NCBI GenBank assembly: GCA_023131055.1 | Contig: JAGMAB010000002.1 | Coordinates: 1 to 48,865 of the forward strand | Source: Candidatus Parcubacteria bacterium | GTDB taxonomy: Bacteria > Patescibacteriota > Minisyncoccia > Minisyncoccales > JAGMAB01 | Direction of reading: 5' to 3' | Length of the DNA stretch: 48,865 bases | Shown: positions 28,235 through 36,449 of the stretch, one piece after another | How positions within the stretch are numbered: position 1 is the stretch's first letter | Layout: each line of letters starts with the position of its first letter | Position numbers and translations under genes: made by a program | Notes under the pieces: model-generated | The model's input: the letters and a program-made list of their open reading frames with translations, nothing else | The model's database searches: none | Told to the model about the DNA's origin: nothing

Positions 28235-28421
28235 CAATATTTTCTTTTTTAGATAAAGTATATTTCTGTGGACAAACTTTTTCTTTTGGCTTTTTTTCTT
28301 TCTGCCATTTCTCAAAAATGATTTCAGCAAGATCACGAAAACCATCTCGGATTTCTTCTATTTCTTTGTTTGAAAATGTGTCATCGTTAAGAAGTTTCTT
28401 TACATGTTCAACACTTAACAT
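28230..28421 (-). CDS. Small hypothetical protein in mobile element
   Basis: 63-aa ORF, charged, co-directional with neighbours. Confidence 0.5.
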   Translation of the reverse strand: MLSVEHVKKLLNDDTFSNKEIEEIRDGFRDLAEIIFEKWQKEKKPKEKVCPQKYTLSKKENIV

Positions 28422-28471
28422 GATTGTTTTTAATAACCAATTTATTTAGAAAAAGTATGTGTGCGACTCAC

Positions 28472-28936
28472 TCACTTTTTCTTTTTGATTTCTTTTTGGT
28501 TTTCTTCTGTAGTAATCTTAATAGCTTCTGATATGATTTCGGCGATTTCTCCTTCAAGTTCTTCATCAGACAAATTACTATATTCGTGCTCAACTACAAT
28601 GTTCTCCTTATATCTTCCCTTAATCTTATATGCCTTATCTAATCCGGCATCTCTAGCACGCCATTGATCGTTTGAAAGCAGTTCTTTATGGACTTTAGTT
28701 AATAATTCATCTGGCAACTGTTTTTGAATCAATTCTTGCCAATTGTGCGTTGATAATAATTGGCGCGGAGTTTCCGAATAAGATTTAGAATATCCTTCTA
28801 ATCGCATTGCTTCTCCAATACCAACACCTTTTCCGAGATTATCCGAGATTCTTTTGAGTAATCTTTTATGGCGTTCATTAACCACTTTATGCTTTTTTCT
28901 TGGCACTTTTTTATTTTTCTTAATTTTTTTGTTCAT
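28472..28936 (-). CDS. Phage terminase small subunit-like protein
   Basis: KRISDNLGKGVGIGEAMRLEGYSKSYSETPRQLLSTHNWQELIQKQLPDELLTKVHKELL resembles terminase small subunits / phage HTH proteins. Confidence 0.5.
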   Translation of the reverse strand: MNKKIKKNKKVPRKKHKVVNERHKRLLKRISDNLGKGVGIGEAMRLEGYSKSYSETPRQLLSTHNWQELIQKQLPDELLTKVHKELLSNDQWRARDAGLDKAYKIKGRYKENIVVEHEYSNLSDEELEGEIAEIISEAIKITTEENQKEIKKKK

Positions 28937-28947
28937 TACTATTCTGC

Positions 28948-29152
28948 TTGTTAATCTTGTTAAAACGCTATTAACAAGTTTTTATACTTAAATTGGTTCG
29001 TTTGTTAAACTTGTTAAATTTTGTTGACCAAAACCTTGCTTTTCAAGAAGATAATCAACTATTGATTATCTTCTGAAAGTTTGGTGTATTTTTGAAAAGC
29101 TTGTTAGTTTATTAATACATATAGGTTATCAAGCTTTTTTTAACAAGCTTTT
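28948..29152. repeat. Iteron-like TTGTTAA repeats and long inverted repeats (candidate origin/control region)
   Basis: TTGTTAATC/TTGTTAAAA at 28948-28965; TTGTTAAAC/TTGTTAAATT/TTGTTGACC at 29002-29029; 12-bp IR 29046-29057/29063-29074; 12-bp IR 29095-29106/29141-29152. Confidence 0.5.
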
Positions 29153-29160
29153 TGCTGTTT

Positions 29161-30213
29161 TTAGATGTTTTTTGATGGTAAAAAATAAAACTTCTTGTTT
29201 TGTTTGCCTGTCTTATTTTTGAGTATTCCTGTTTGTGTTAGTTCTTTGAGAGCATCTCGTAAATTATTTTTTCCAAAATTAAGCCCTTTTTTTGTTTTTT
29301 CTTCCATTAAATCATTTACTGACCATTCTTTATTCTCTTTAATAGTCGTTAAAATAAAGTCTTTAGCAATATCCTTTGCTTTTTTCTCTTCAAATTCACC
29401 TGTATATCTCCAAAAAGTTTTTTTCTTGAAAGGATTATACCAAATATCAACTCCAAATGATTTTAAGTTTTCTGTTAATCGCGCCTTATATTGAGTAATT
29501 GTTATGTGTAATCCATTAAAATCAGCTCCATCTTTATCAACAACCATTATCTTTCGGCTATCTAATAATAAATGACTGGCAACTTTTGCTAATATTTCTG
29601 TGCTTCCCCGGCTACTTGCTTGCCCGTAGTTCTCTCCCTTTTGCGGCTTTCTATGATGATGAAGGTATAAAATAGTAACATTTGTTTTATCAATTAAATT
29701 GAGTAATGTTCGGTTCACTTCTCGCATTTCAGAGGCGCTGTTTTCTTCCTTGCTGTGAGCAGAATTTAGAGTATCAATGATAAGCATTTCAAATTTATTT
29801 TTTTTAATAACTTTAACTAACCATTCATAATCGTCTTTACTATCAATCTGAAAATCCTGATTATGAAAAGAAATATCTGTTGGTTTATTAATAACTGTAT
29901 GAACCCGGTTAGTAATATCATATTCACTCATTTCTAAATCTAAGATTAAAACTTTCTTTTTCTTTGTTTTATAAATATCAAATAATTTCGTGCCTTCAGC
30001 AATTGCTTGTGCTATTTTGAGAGCAAATAATGATTTTCCTTTACCAACATCAGCGGTTAGAGCTGTAATAGCATTCTCCGGTATCATCTTATCAAGAATA
30101 AAAGGTTGTTTCTTGACTTCTTTTTTAAGAATATCTACTACTGATTCAATTTTTCGTTCAGTTTCTCTTTTAACTTGTTCTTCTATTTCTTCAGTTGATT
30201 TGATATCTACCAT
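29161..30213 (-). CDS. RecA/RepA-like AAA ATPase (AAA_25-type helicase/replication protein)
   Basis: Walker A ALTADVGKGKSLFALKIAQAIA, Walker B VLILDLEMSEYD, EMLIIDTLNSAH, LYLHHHRKP; start MVDIKSTEEIE preferred (30213). Confidence 0.8.
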   Translation of the reverse strand: MVDIKSTEEIEEQVKRETERKIESVVDILKKEVKKQPFILDKMIPENAITALTADVGKGKSLFALKIAQAIAEGTKLFDIYKTKKKKVLILDLEMSEYDITNRVHTVINKPTDISFHNQDFQIDSKDDYEWLVKVIKKNKFEMLIIDTLNSAHSKEENSASEMREVNRTLLNLIDKTNVTILYLHHHRKPQKGENYGQASSRGSTEILAKVASHLLLDSRKIMVVDKDGADFNGLHITITQYKARLTENLKSFGVDIWYNPFKKKTFWRYTGEFEEKKAKDIAKDFILTTIKENKEWSVNDLMEEKTKKGLNFGKNNLRDALKELTQTGILKNKTGKQNKKFYFLPSKNI

Positions 30214-30288
30214 AACGGATGTATCCCTAAGTGGAAGTGTAATGTCATCCGTTATGAATAAACTTTCATTACACCTCCACATAGGGAT
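30211..30288 (-). promoter_or_regulatory. Structured leader over start codon of RecA-like gene
   Basis: Interleaved inverted repeats 30267-30288/30223-30244 (22 nt) and 30246-30255/30212-30221 (10 nt perfect). Confidence 0.6.
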
Positions 30289-30299
30289 AAAGTTATTTT

Positions 30300-30875
30300 T
30301 TAAGTTAAAAATTTAACTGTTTCAACAAACGAAAACCCTTTGGTTTCTTGAATAAATTTGATTATATCTCCGTGCCAGCAGCAAGCAAAGCAATAAGCGA
30401 ATCCATTCTTAATATAGAAGCTTCCTTTTTTCTCGGAATGAAATGGACATAAAGCAAAATTCTTTTTTACTTCAATAAATCTTTCAAATGAGACCTGCCG
30501 TGCTTTTTCAATTTGTTGTTTAGTAATTTTTCCCCTTGTCTTTTTGAGTGGAAATAAAACCAATTTTATTTTAGAAATTTCTTTTATCATTTTATCCAAT
30601 TCCTCACCCTTCCAAGTTTTTATAATTTGTTTGAAAAACCAAAGGTTAAAACCGTTATATTTCTTTTGAACTCTCAGAAAATCAAGGTAAATTATCTGAC
30701 TTAGTTTATGAGCTTTTATTTCCATCTCTTTTAATTTTTTCTTCAAATAAGGTCTCACCTCTGGAAAAATCTGTAAAAGTTCAATACCAGAATATATTGG
30801 CAAAGATTTTTTCCACTCTTTTTCTAATTCTTTAATAAACGGGTCAAAACATAAATTTTGATTAAAGTTTTTCAT
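30300..30875 (-). CDS. CHC2 zinc-finger (DnaG-type primase zinc-binding) protein
   Basis: CPFHSEKKGSFYIKNGFAYCFACCWHGDIIKFIQETKGFSFVETVKFL. Confidence 0.8.
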   Translation of the reverse strand: MKNFNQNLCFDPFIKELEKEWKKSLPIYSGIELLQIFPEVRPYLKKKLKEMEIKAHKLSQIIYLDFLRVQKKYNGFNLWFFKQIIKTWKGEELDKMIKEISKIKLVLFPLKKTRGKITKQQIEKARQVSFERFIEVKKNFALCPFHSEKKGSFYIKNGFAYCFACCWHGDIIKFIQETKGFSFVETVKFLT

Positions 30876-31044
30876 ATTTTTTTTCGCCGTTTTTGTTATT
30901 GTTTTATTTGATTATTCAATACTCAATATATTATTTAGTAGTGCTTTCAAAATAAAATCCACTAAGTGTTTGGCAGTCCGGCGGCGAGTGCGAATATGAA
31001 GCCCGCAGTGAGTTTGCTTAATTTCTCGTTACCAGAATATCACC

Positions 31045-31220
31045 CAAAAATAAAAAACCGGATGTATTACGTAACACCCGGTTGATAAATCTTTGGAATT
31101 AAAAACTGGGTGTAAAACAATAATAGTAATTAGTGTTTCAAGGCCCAGTATTTACAAATTCTCGTTATACGAGAGTAGTCATCCACTTGACTACTAGTGG
31201 CTTCACTATTCAATTGTATA
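31045..31220 (-). ncRNA. Candidate small RNA or attenuator-type leader upstream of CHC2 gene
   Basis: Consensus promoter at 31253-31226, hairpins at 31174-31200 and 31160-31174, terminator-like stems 31105-31149 and 31056-31083 followed by U tracts on minus strand. Confidence 0.55.
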
Positions 31221-31225
31221 TTTTA

Positions 31226-31253
31226 ATAATAACAAACCCAAAAGATCTGTCAA
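31226..31253 (-). promoter_or_regulatory. Minus-strand promoter
   Basis: TTGACA (31253-31248) - 16 nt - TATTAT (31231-31226). Confidence 0.6.
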
Positions 31254-31311
31254 GGGTTTAATTTATTTACTGCTTATGCTATCTTAAAATTAGAAAAATT
31301 AATAGCCTAAC

Positions 31312-31454
31312 CTTCATAGATTTTTTATGAAGTATGGCATAAAAACCCGTCTAAGGTATCAAGCTCCTCGTCAGAGCACCTTAGACGGGTTATATCCCGA
31401 AAGGGGTATAGGTAGCGAAAGCTATCGCTGGCGGGGAGCTTTGTGTTTACCCGC
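31312..31454 (+). ncRNA. Candidate pseudoknotted structured RNA in leader of protease gene
   Basis: Perfect 14-bp stem 31344-31357/31378-31391; GAAA-capped hairpins 31392-31409 and 31411-31426; loop AAGCTCC 31361-31367 complementary to GGAGCTT 31435-31441. Confidence 0.65.
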
Positions 31455-31470
31455 AAAGACACACGAAATT

Positions 31471-32589
31471 ATGAATAAGATTGTAAAAACGCTTTACAGA
31501 GTTGTCGGTGGCGTCGTCATATTTATTGTTGGCTCTATCGCTTACAGAGTTACAGCTGAGACGGTTCCCGTATTGATTCCATCTTTTGTTCTGATAGGAA
31601 TGCTGATAGTGTTTTTGAAGTTTACTGGGTTGTGGAATTGGCTTTTTGTGAAAAGAAAAAACAAACATCAAAAAGGTTCTATTCAAATATCAATTTTAGC
31701 AGTTATTGTTTTTGGAGTAGTTATCATTGGTGGGTTTGGTTACAATGAATACAAAAATTTTCAGAATGAAAAAATTGAAAACGAGAAATTATTAAGAAAA
31801 CAACAGGATAAACAAATTCAAGAGATAACTATAGCTCAACAAAAAGAGTTAGAGGAAACTAAGCAGGAGATCGAAAAATTAAAATCCGAAAATCAAGAAG
31901 ATAGTAAAAAAATTGAGGAATTGGAACAAAAACAGAAAGACGAAGAATTAAAAGCGATAGGAGAAAATTACCAACCGTTAAGCGCAACTACTTGGTATTT
32001 TGCAACACATATCGTAAAAATAATTTGTTCTGATGATGACTCGCAAGTGGTTAAAAATGGTAGTGGGACTGTTTTCGGATTAAATAGATTTATAATAACA
32101 AATTATCACGTTGTAAAAGATACTACTCAATGCGTTATTGGTATTACTGACGACATAAAAAAGCCACCTTCAAGGTGGTATGATGCGACCGTCGCTTCAA
32201 GTGTTCCATCTCTTGATATTGCCACCCTTAGACCAACACTACCGCTCCCAGACGATGTTATAAGGGTTGGCTCTGATTTTATATGTTCTACTGATGATAT
32301 TGAGCTGGGGGATGAAGTAATAATCATAGGGTATCCTACAGTTGGTGGAAGTACCATTACCGTTACAGAGGGTATTGTAAGCGGGTTTGATGGTTTTCTT
32401 GTTAAAACTTCTGCAAAAATGGAATTTGGAAACTCCGGTGGAGGCGCTTTCCTGCAAAAGCCAAAAACACCCGTTAGGGGCATTATGAGTTGTTGGTTCG
32501 GTATTCCTACTTTTGTGACTCAGGGCCAGTTAGAAAGTATTGGCAGTATTATCAATTATTCACTCATACACGAACAAGCAAATCAATAA
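31471..32589 (+). CDS. Membrane-anchored trypsin-like serine protease
   Basis: TM helices, coiled coil, TNYHVV, LDIATLR, FGNSGGGAF. Confidence 0.85.
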   Translation: MNKIVKTLYRVVGGVVIFIVGSIAYRVTAETVPVLIPSFVLIGMLIVFLKFTGLWNWLFVKRKNKHQKGSIQISILAVIVFGVVIIGGFGYNEYKNFQNEKIENEKLLRKQQDKQIQEITIAQQKELEETKQEIEKLKSENQEDSKKIEELEQKQKDEELKAIGENYQPLSATTWYFATHIVKIICSDDDSQVVKNGSGTVFGLNRFIITNYHVVKDTTQCVIGITDDIKKPPSRWYDATVASSVPSLDIATLRPTLPLPDDVIRVGSDFICSTDDIELGDEVIIIGYPTVGGSTITVTEGIVSGFDGFLVKTSAKMEFGNSGGGAFLQKPKTPVRGIMSCWFGIPTFVTQGQLESIGSIINYSLIHEQANQ

Positions 32590-32599
32590 GTTAAAAATA

Positions 32600-32818
32600 A
32601 TGGAAAACAAATCATTTAACCTATTTAACCAAAAGAAGGAGTTAGTGGTAGCCGGGAAGAAGTTAGACCCGAAGAATTACCCGGTGCTTTATCGGTGGGC
32701 AGAGAGAAATCCGGAAACTCTTACAGAGCGCTTACAAGATTTAGCCGATAAGGTGTATAGCGGCGATATAGTGAGCGCCGCGCAAATGTTAGAGAGCGAT
32801 TTGGAACATAGTCAATAA
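32600..32818 (+). CDS. Small hypothetical protein
   Basis: MENKSFNLFNQKKELVVAGKKLDPKNYPVLYRWAER...; ORF directly follows the protease. Confidence 0.55.
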   Translation: MENKSFNLFNQKKELVVAGKKLDPKNYPVLYRWAERNPETLTERLQDLADKVYSGDIVSAAQMLESDLEHSQ

Positions 32819-32908
32819 TTAATCACTAAAAATAGTAAGAGATATTTTTAATTATCATGGATTTTCTTTTAGATTACCGTCAGAGTAGAGTATAATTAAA
32901 GACCATGA

Positions 32909-33397
32909 ATGAAGCCACAAAAAAAAATACAAAAAGAGATTCTTAATTTAATAACAAGGCAATTTAAGTTAGATATTGAGTTAGAACACGGAATATCTCA
33001 TTGGAAGAGAGTTAAAGAGATTGGCAATTACTTAGCTAAACACACTAAAGCAGACCTTAAAGTTATTAATCTTTTTGCTTATCTTCACGACTCAAAAAGA
33101 GAGAACGAAAACCACGATCCGGAGCACGGATTAAGAGCAAGCTTTTTTATTAAAGAACTATACAATAAAGACATATTGAATATCTCACAAAAACAATTAA
33201 ATCAACTATCCTTTGCCTGCGAGCACCATAATAATTCAAAGGTTAAAAGCGACGATATCACTATTCAAACTTGTTGGGACGCAGATAGATTAGATTTATG
33301 GAGAATTGGGGTTATTCCGGAACTGTCTTTATTAAATACAGCCATTGCTAAACAAGAAGAAACCATTGAACTTGCATGGAAATTAGGTAGGAAATAA
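32909..33397 (+). CDS. HD-domain phosphohydrolase
   Basis: HGISHWKRV...FAYLHDSKRENENHDPEHG...CWDADRLDLWR. Confidence 0.85.
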   Translation: MKPQKKIQKEILNLITRQFKLDIELEHGISHWKRVKEIGNYLAKHTKADLKVINLFAYLHDSKRENENHDPEHGLRASFFIKELYNKDILNISQKQLNQLSFACEHHNNSKVKSDDITIQTCWDADRLDLWRIGVIPELSLLNTAIAKQEETIELAWKLGRK

Positions 33398-33402
33398 AAT
33401 TA

Positions 33403-33428
33403 AAAAGCCCATCGCTGGGCAATTTTTA
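33403..33428 (+). terminator. Intrinsic terminator
   Basis: AAAAGCCC ATCGCT GGGCAATTTTT. Confidence 0.6.
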
Positions 33429-33670
33429 TCTTAAATATTAGCAGGCGGAATCTTATTGGTTTCGTCTTTTTGATTCCGGACAGAAAAATTTCGGCATCTT
33501 GCTTTATATTTTAGAAATGGTAGAACAAAAATAATACTGTATTATTCTTACGGTATCTATATGAGGCACTGAGTGTAACAGCTCGTAGCTTCGGCTACAA
33601 AACTTTATGTGGGTTTTGTAGTTGAGGCAAAAGGTTGATTACTACGAATAAAATTTATTTAGAAACAACT

Positions 33671-34162
33671 ATGGGAATTTTAGATAGCATAAAAAAATCA
33701 TTGAAACAACAAAAAAAATCATTAGAACAACAAATTGAAGAAGCAAAAAGAACAGTTCACCTTACTTATTTAGGAGGACACCCTGATATTTCTTCTTCCA
33801 TGCCTATTCGACTAAAACGAGAGAATGATAATCTTAATTTATATAGATATGGTGGATATGGTGGTGAGAAATTCCTTACAAATATTCCCTTATCTGCTAT
33901 TAAATCAGTCCAATTCCAACGAGCTGGCAGTCGTTCTTTGGGTAAAGCTGCTGCTGGTGCAATTGGCGGAGGTATCTTACTTGGACCCCTTGGGTTGATT
34001 GTTGGTGGAGCTCTTGGTGGTAAAAAAAAGGACGAAAGTGTTATTGTAGTTACTATTCAACATGATTCTATGGAATTACAAATCTTATTTGGTAGCATTA
34101 CAGGAAAAAAGGGAATAATAGAAAGAAAATATTCTAAGTTTGTCCAGTTAATTAAACCATAG
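33671..34162 (+). CDS. Hypothetical protein with Gly-rich hydrophobic segment
   Basis: GKAAAGAIGGGILLGPLGLIVGGALGGKKKDESVIVVTIQ. Confidence 0.65.
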   Translation: MGILDSIKKSLKQQKKSLEQQIEEAKRTVHLTYLGGHPDISSSMPIRLKRENDNLNLYRYGGYGGEKFLTNIPLSAIKSVQFQRAGSRSLGKAAAGAIGGGILLGPLGLIVGGALGGKKKDESVIVVTIQHDSMELQILFGSITGKKGIIERKYSKFVQLIKP

Positions 34163-34272
34163 ACAATTTTTGAAAAATATTTTCTTTTTTTAAAAAACTA
34201 AAAAGAACTGGTAGGATAAAATTAGAAAACTAAAAAGGTCGGTTTTAAATAATTTAATCAAAGTTATAAAAT

Positions 34273-34512
34273 ATGACAGAAGAAATACAATCAACTATAG
34301 AAAAATCCGAGAAAGATTGGTTAATTACTTTGTTACTTTCAATCTTTGTTGGAGCTTTTGGAATAGATCGTTTTTATCTGGGTAAAACAGGAACTGGTAT
34401 ATTAAAGTTAATTACCGGAGGCGGTTTTGGAATTTGGTGGTTGATAGATGTGATTTCAATCGCCACAGGAAAAATGAAGGATTCTGATGGAAAGATAGTG
34501 AAAGAAAAATAG
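34273..34512 (+). CDS. TM2 domain protein
   Basis: WLITLLLSIFVGAFGIDRFYLGKTGTGILKLITGGGFGIWWLIDVI. Confidence 0.9.
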   Translation: MTEEIQSTIEKSEKDWLITLLLSIFVGAFGIDRFYLGKTGTGILKLITGGGFGIWWLIDVISIATGKMKDSDGKIVKEK

Positions 34513-34563
34513 AAAAAGTGGACGATAATAAAAGTCGATCATGATAAAAAATTTATCAAAATT

Positions 34564-35739
34564 ATGAACAAAAATATCCTAACATTTGGAGGAATAGTGA
34601 AAAGGAAACTTCAAACTAGTTATTCAAGAAAAGAAAAATTAGAAAAGTTAATTAAAAATTTAGAAGAACTTAAGGAAAAAGAATCAGTTAGTGAGGATAG
34701 ATATAATTTATTAAAGCAGGAATATAATAAATTCCTCGGACAATCAGAGAATACAATTAAAGAAATAAAGGAAGATTTAAAAAGGAAAGTTGAAGAAAAA
34801 GAGAACAAGCTGAAAACATTGAAAGAGGATTTAGAAAATTTAGAGACAAGATCTAAGGTGGGAGAAATTGAACAGAAGGATTTCCAAAAGTCTAAAATTT
34901 CTGTAGTAAAAAGGATTGAACAATTAGAAAAAGAAATTCCCAAACTGAAAGAACTTCTTAATTCAGAATTCTCTTCGGATTTAGGCGGGTATTTAGATGT
35001 CAAAATAGAAGAGGGAAAAGGATTAGGTGGTATTATAAAAACAGTTGGCATTAGTTCTGATACATTGGATAGAATAAAAGAATTTTTTTTAGGATTGAGT
35101 GTTTCTCCTAAAAAATTAGCAGTAGGAATAGGTATGATTATAGCAATTCTTTATTTGATTGTTTTTTCAGGAAGTGGATTACCAGGCAAGTATGTGAATA
35201 TCAATAATGAGAGCGACATTGTAGAACTTAAAACAGACAAAACCTTTACATCTAAAGAATATGGAGTTTCTTTTTCAGGAAATTATAAAATTAAGGGCAA
35301 AAAACTTATATTTGAACTTGATGTTTTTGGAGCATCTTTTCCTACAGAATGTACACGAGTCAAAAATGGTTTTGATTGTCCGGATGGTAGTCAATATAGA
35401 AAAGTCAAGGAAAAATCATCTGTAAAAGTAAAAAGGAATTCACCGTCAGCGACAGTTAAAACTTTTTTTGAAGCGATTGAGAAAGGAGAATATTCTAAAA
35501 TGATAGATTATATTAGTTCTCGTACTCTAATGTCAGAACCGTTTAGCGTACAATATTTTAACGAAATAAAAGAAGAAATGAACAATAAAGGTGGAATTAA
35601 GAAAATTGATATTATAAAAGAAGAAATTGAGGGTGAAACTGCTAAGGTTTGTTATAGTATTGAATATGGTAATGGTAGTACCGATGGACGTTGTAATTAT
35701 TTTATAAAAGAAGAGGGTGCTTGGAAAATATCGGAATAA
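34564..35739 (+). CDS. Coiled-coil membrane protein with GKYV...FDCPDGSQYRK domain and a lumazine-binding/DUF4878-like C-terminus
   Basis: Long coiled coil, TM LAVGIGMIIAILYLIVF, C-terminal SATVKTFFEAIEKGEYSKMIDYIS. Confidence 0.7.
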   Translation: MNKNILTFGGIVKRKLQTSYSRKEKLEKLIKNLEELKEKESVSEDRYNLLKQEYNKFLGQSENTIKEIKEDLKRKVEEKENKLKTLKEDLENLETRSKVGEIEQKDFQKSKISVVKRIEQLEKEIPKLKELLNSEFSSDLGGYLDVKIEEGKGLGGIIKTVGISSDTLDRIKEFFLGLSVSPKKLAVGIGMIIAILYLIVFSGSGLPGKYVNINNESDIVELKTDKTFTSKEYGVSFSGNYKIKGKKLIFELDVFGASFPTECTRVKNGFDCPDGSQYRKVKEKSSVKVKRNSPSATVKTFFEAIEKGEYSKMIDYISSRTLMSEPFSVQYFNEIKEEMNNKGGIKKIDIIKEEIEGETAKVCYSIEYGNGSTDGRCNYFIKEEGAWKISE

Positions 35740-35762
35740 TAAATTTGAGATTTTGACTTTTC

Positions 35763-36329
35763 ATGAATAAAAAATTTACCATTTTAATAATCGGTATTTT
35801 ACTTTTAGCTATCACCGGAGGAATTTTTTGGTGGCAGAGTGAAAAGGAATTAAAAGAGCTAAATAAAAATTTGCCTGATGGAGTAAAAATAGAGAAAAAA
35901 GAAGGACAGTATAAGGTAGTAAATAAAAGAGATGGATACGAAATAAAAATGCCTAAAGAATGGGAAGAATTATATTGGGTTGATTACATTTTTGAGAAAG
36001 GAATGATAGGCCACGTCATTGTTTTAGAACCATTTGAAAAAGAAGGGGTGGGAATTAGTTGCATCATACCGGACCCACCAGATGTAAATTTAGAAATTTG
36101 GATACAAGATTATTGTGAAAAATTCTTTAAGAATCCTCTGATAGAAAGGGGAAAGATAGGGGATTTTGAAATAACTAAATTAAAAAAGGAGTATTCTATT
36201 CGAGGTGGAAAAGAAAAAATAAGTAAGTATTTATATGTGTTTCGACAAAACTCAAAAATTTGTCAAATTGGCGGTGAATCAAAAGATTCTATCCACTACA
36301 TAATCCTAAATAGTAAATGGTCATTGTAA
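35763..36329 (+). CDS. Membrane-anchored hypothetical protein
   Basis: N-terminal TM FTILIIGILLLAITGGIFWW. Confidence 0.65.
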   Translation: MNKKFTILIIGILLLAITGGIFWWQSEKELKELNKNLPDGVKIEKKEGQYKVVNKRDGYEIKMPKEWEELYWVDYIFEKGMIGHVIVLEPFEKEGVGISCIIPDPPDVNLEIWIQDYCEKFFKNPLIERGKIGDFEITKLKKEYSIRGGKEKISKYLYVFRQNSKICQIGGESKDSIHYIILNSKWSL

Positions 36330-36449
36330 GTTTAATACCTTAGACAACGACATATAAAATTTAAATCCATAATTCTAAAATTTAGTAGAATAGGATTAAC
36401 TACATTATTAGTAGCTGCGATTTTTCTTTCTTTAAATATCCCAACCGCA

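Noticed and set aside
26573-31260. Retron or group II intron
   Set aside because: No reverse transcriptase ORF recognised anywhere in the window.
31344-31441. HDV-like self-cleaving ribozyme
   Set aside because: The strand order (P1, P2, hairpin, P1', hairpins, P2') resembles HDV, but P1 is 14 bp instead of 7 and the catalytic J4/2 sequence is not recognisable; kept only as an unclassified pseudoknot RNA.
31045-31454. tmRNA, RNase P RNA or SRP RNA
   Set aside because: None of the conserved cores (tRNA-like end with tag ORF, GAGGAAAGUCC-type P RNA motif, SRP GGAAGGAAGCA) seen on either strand.
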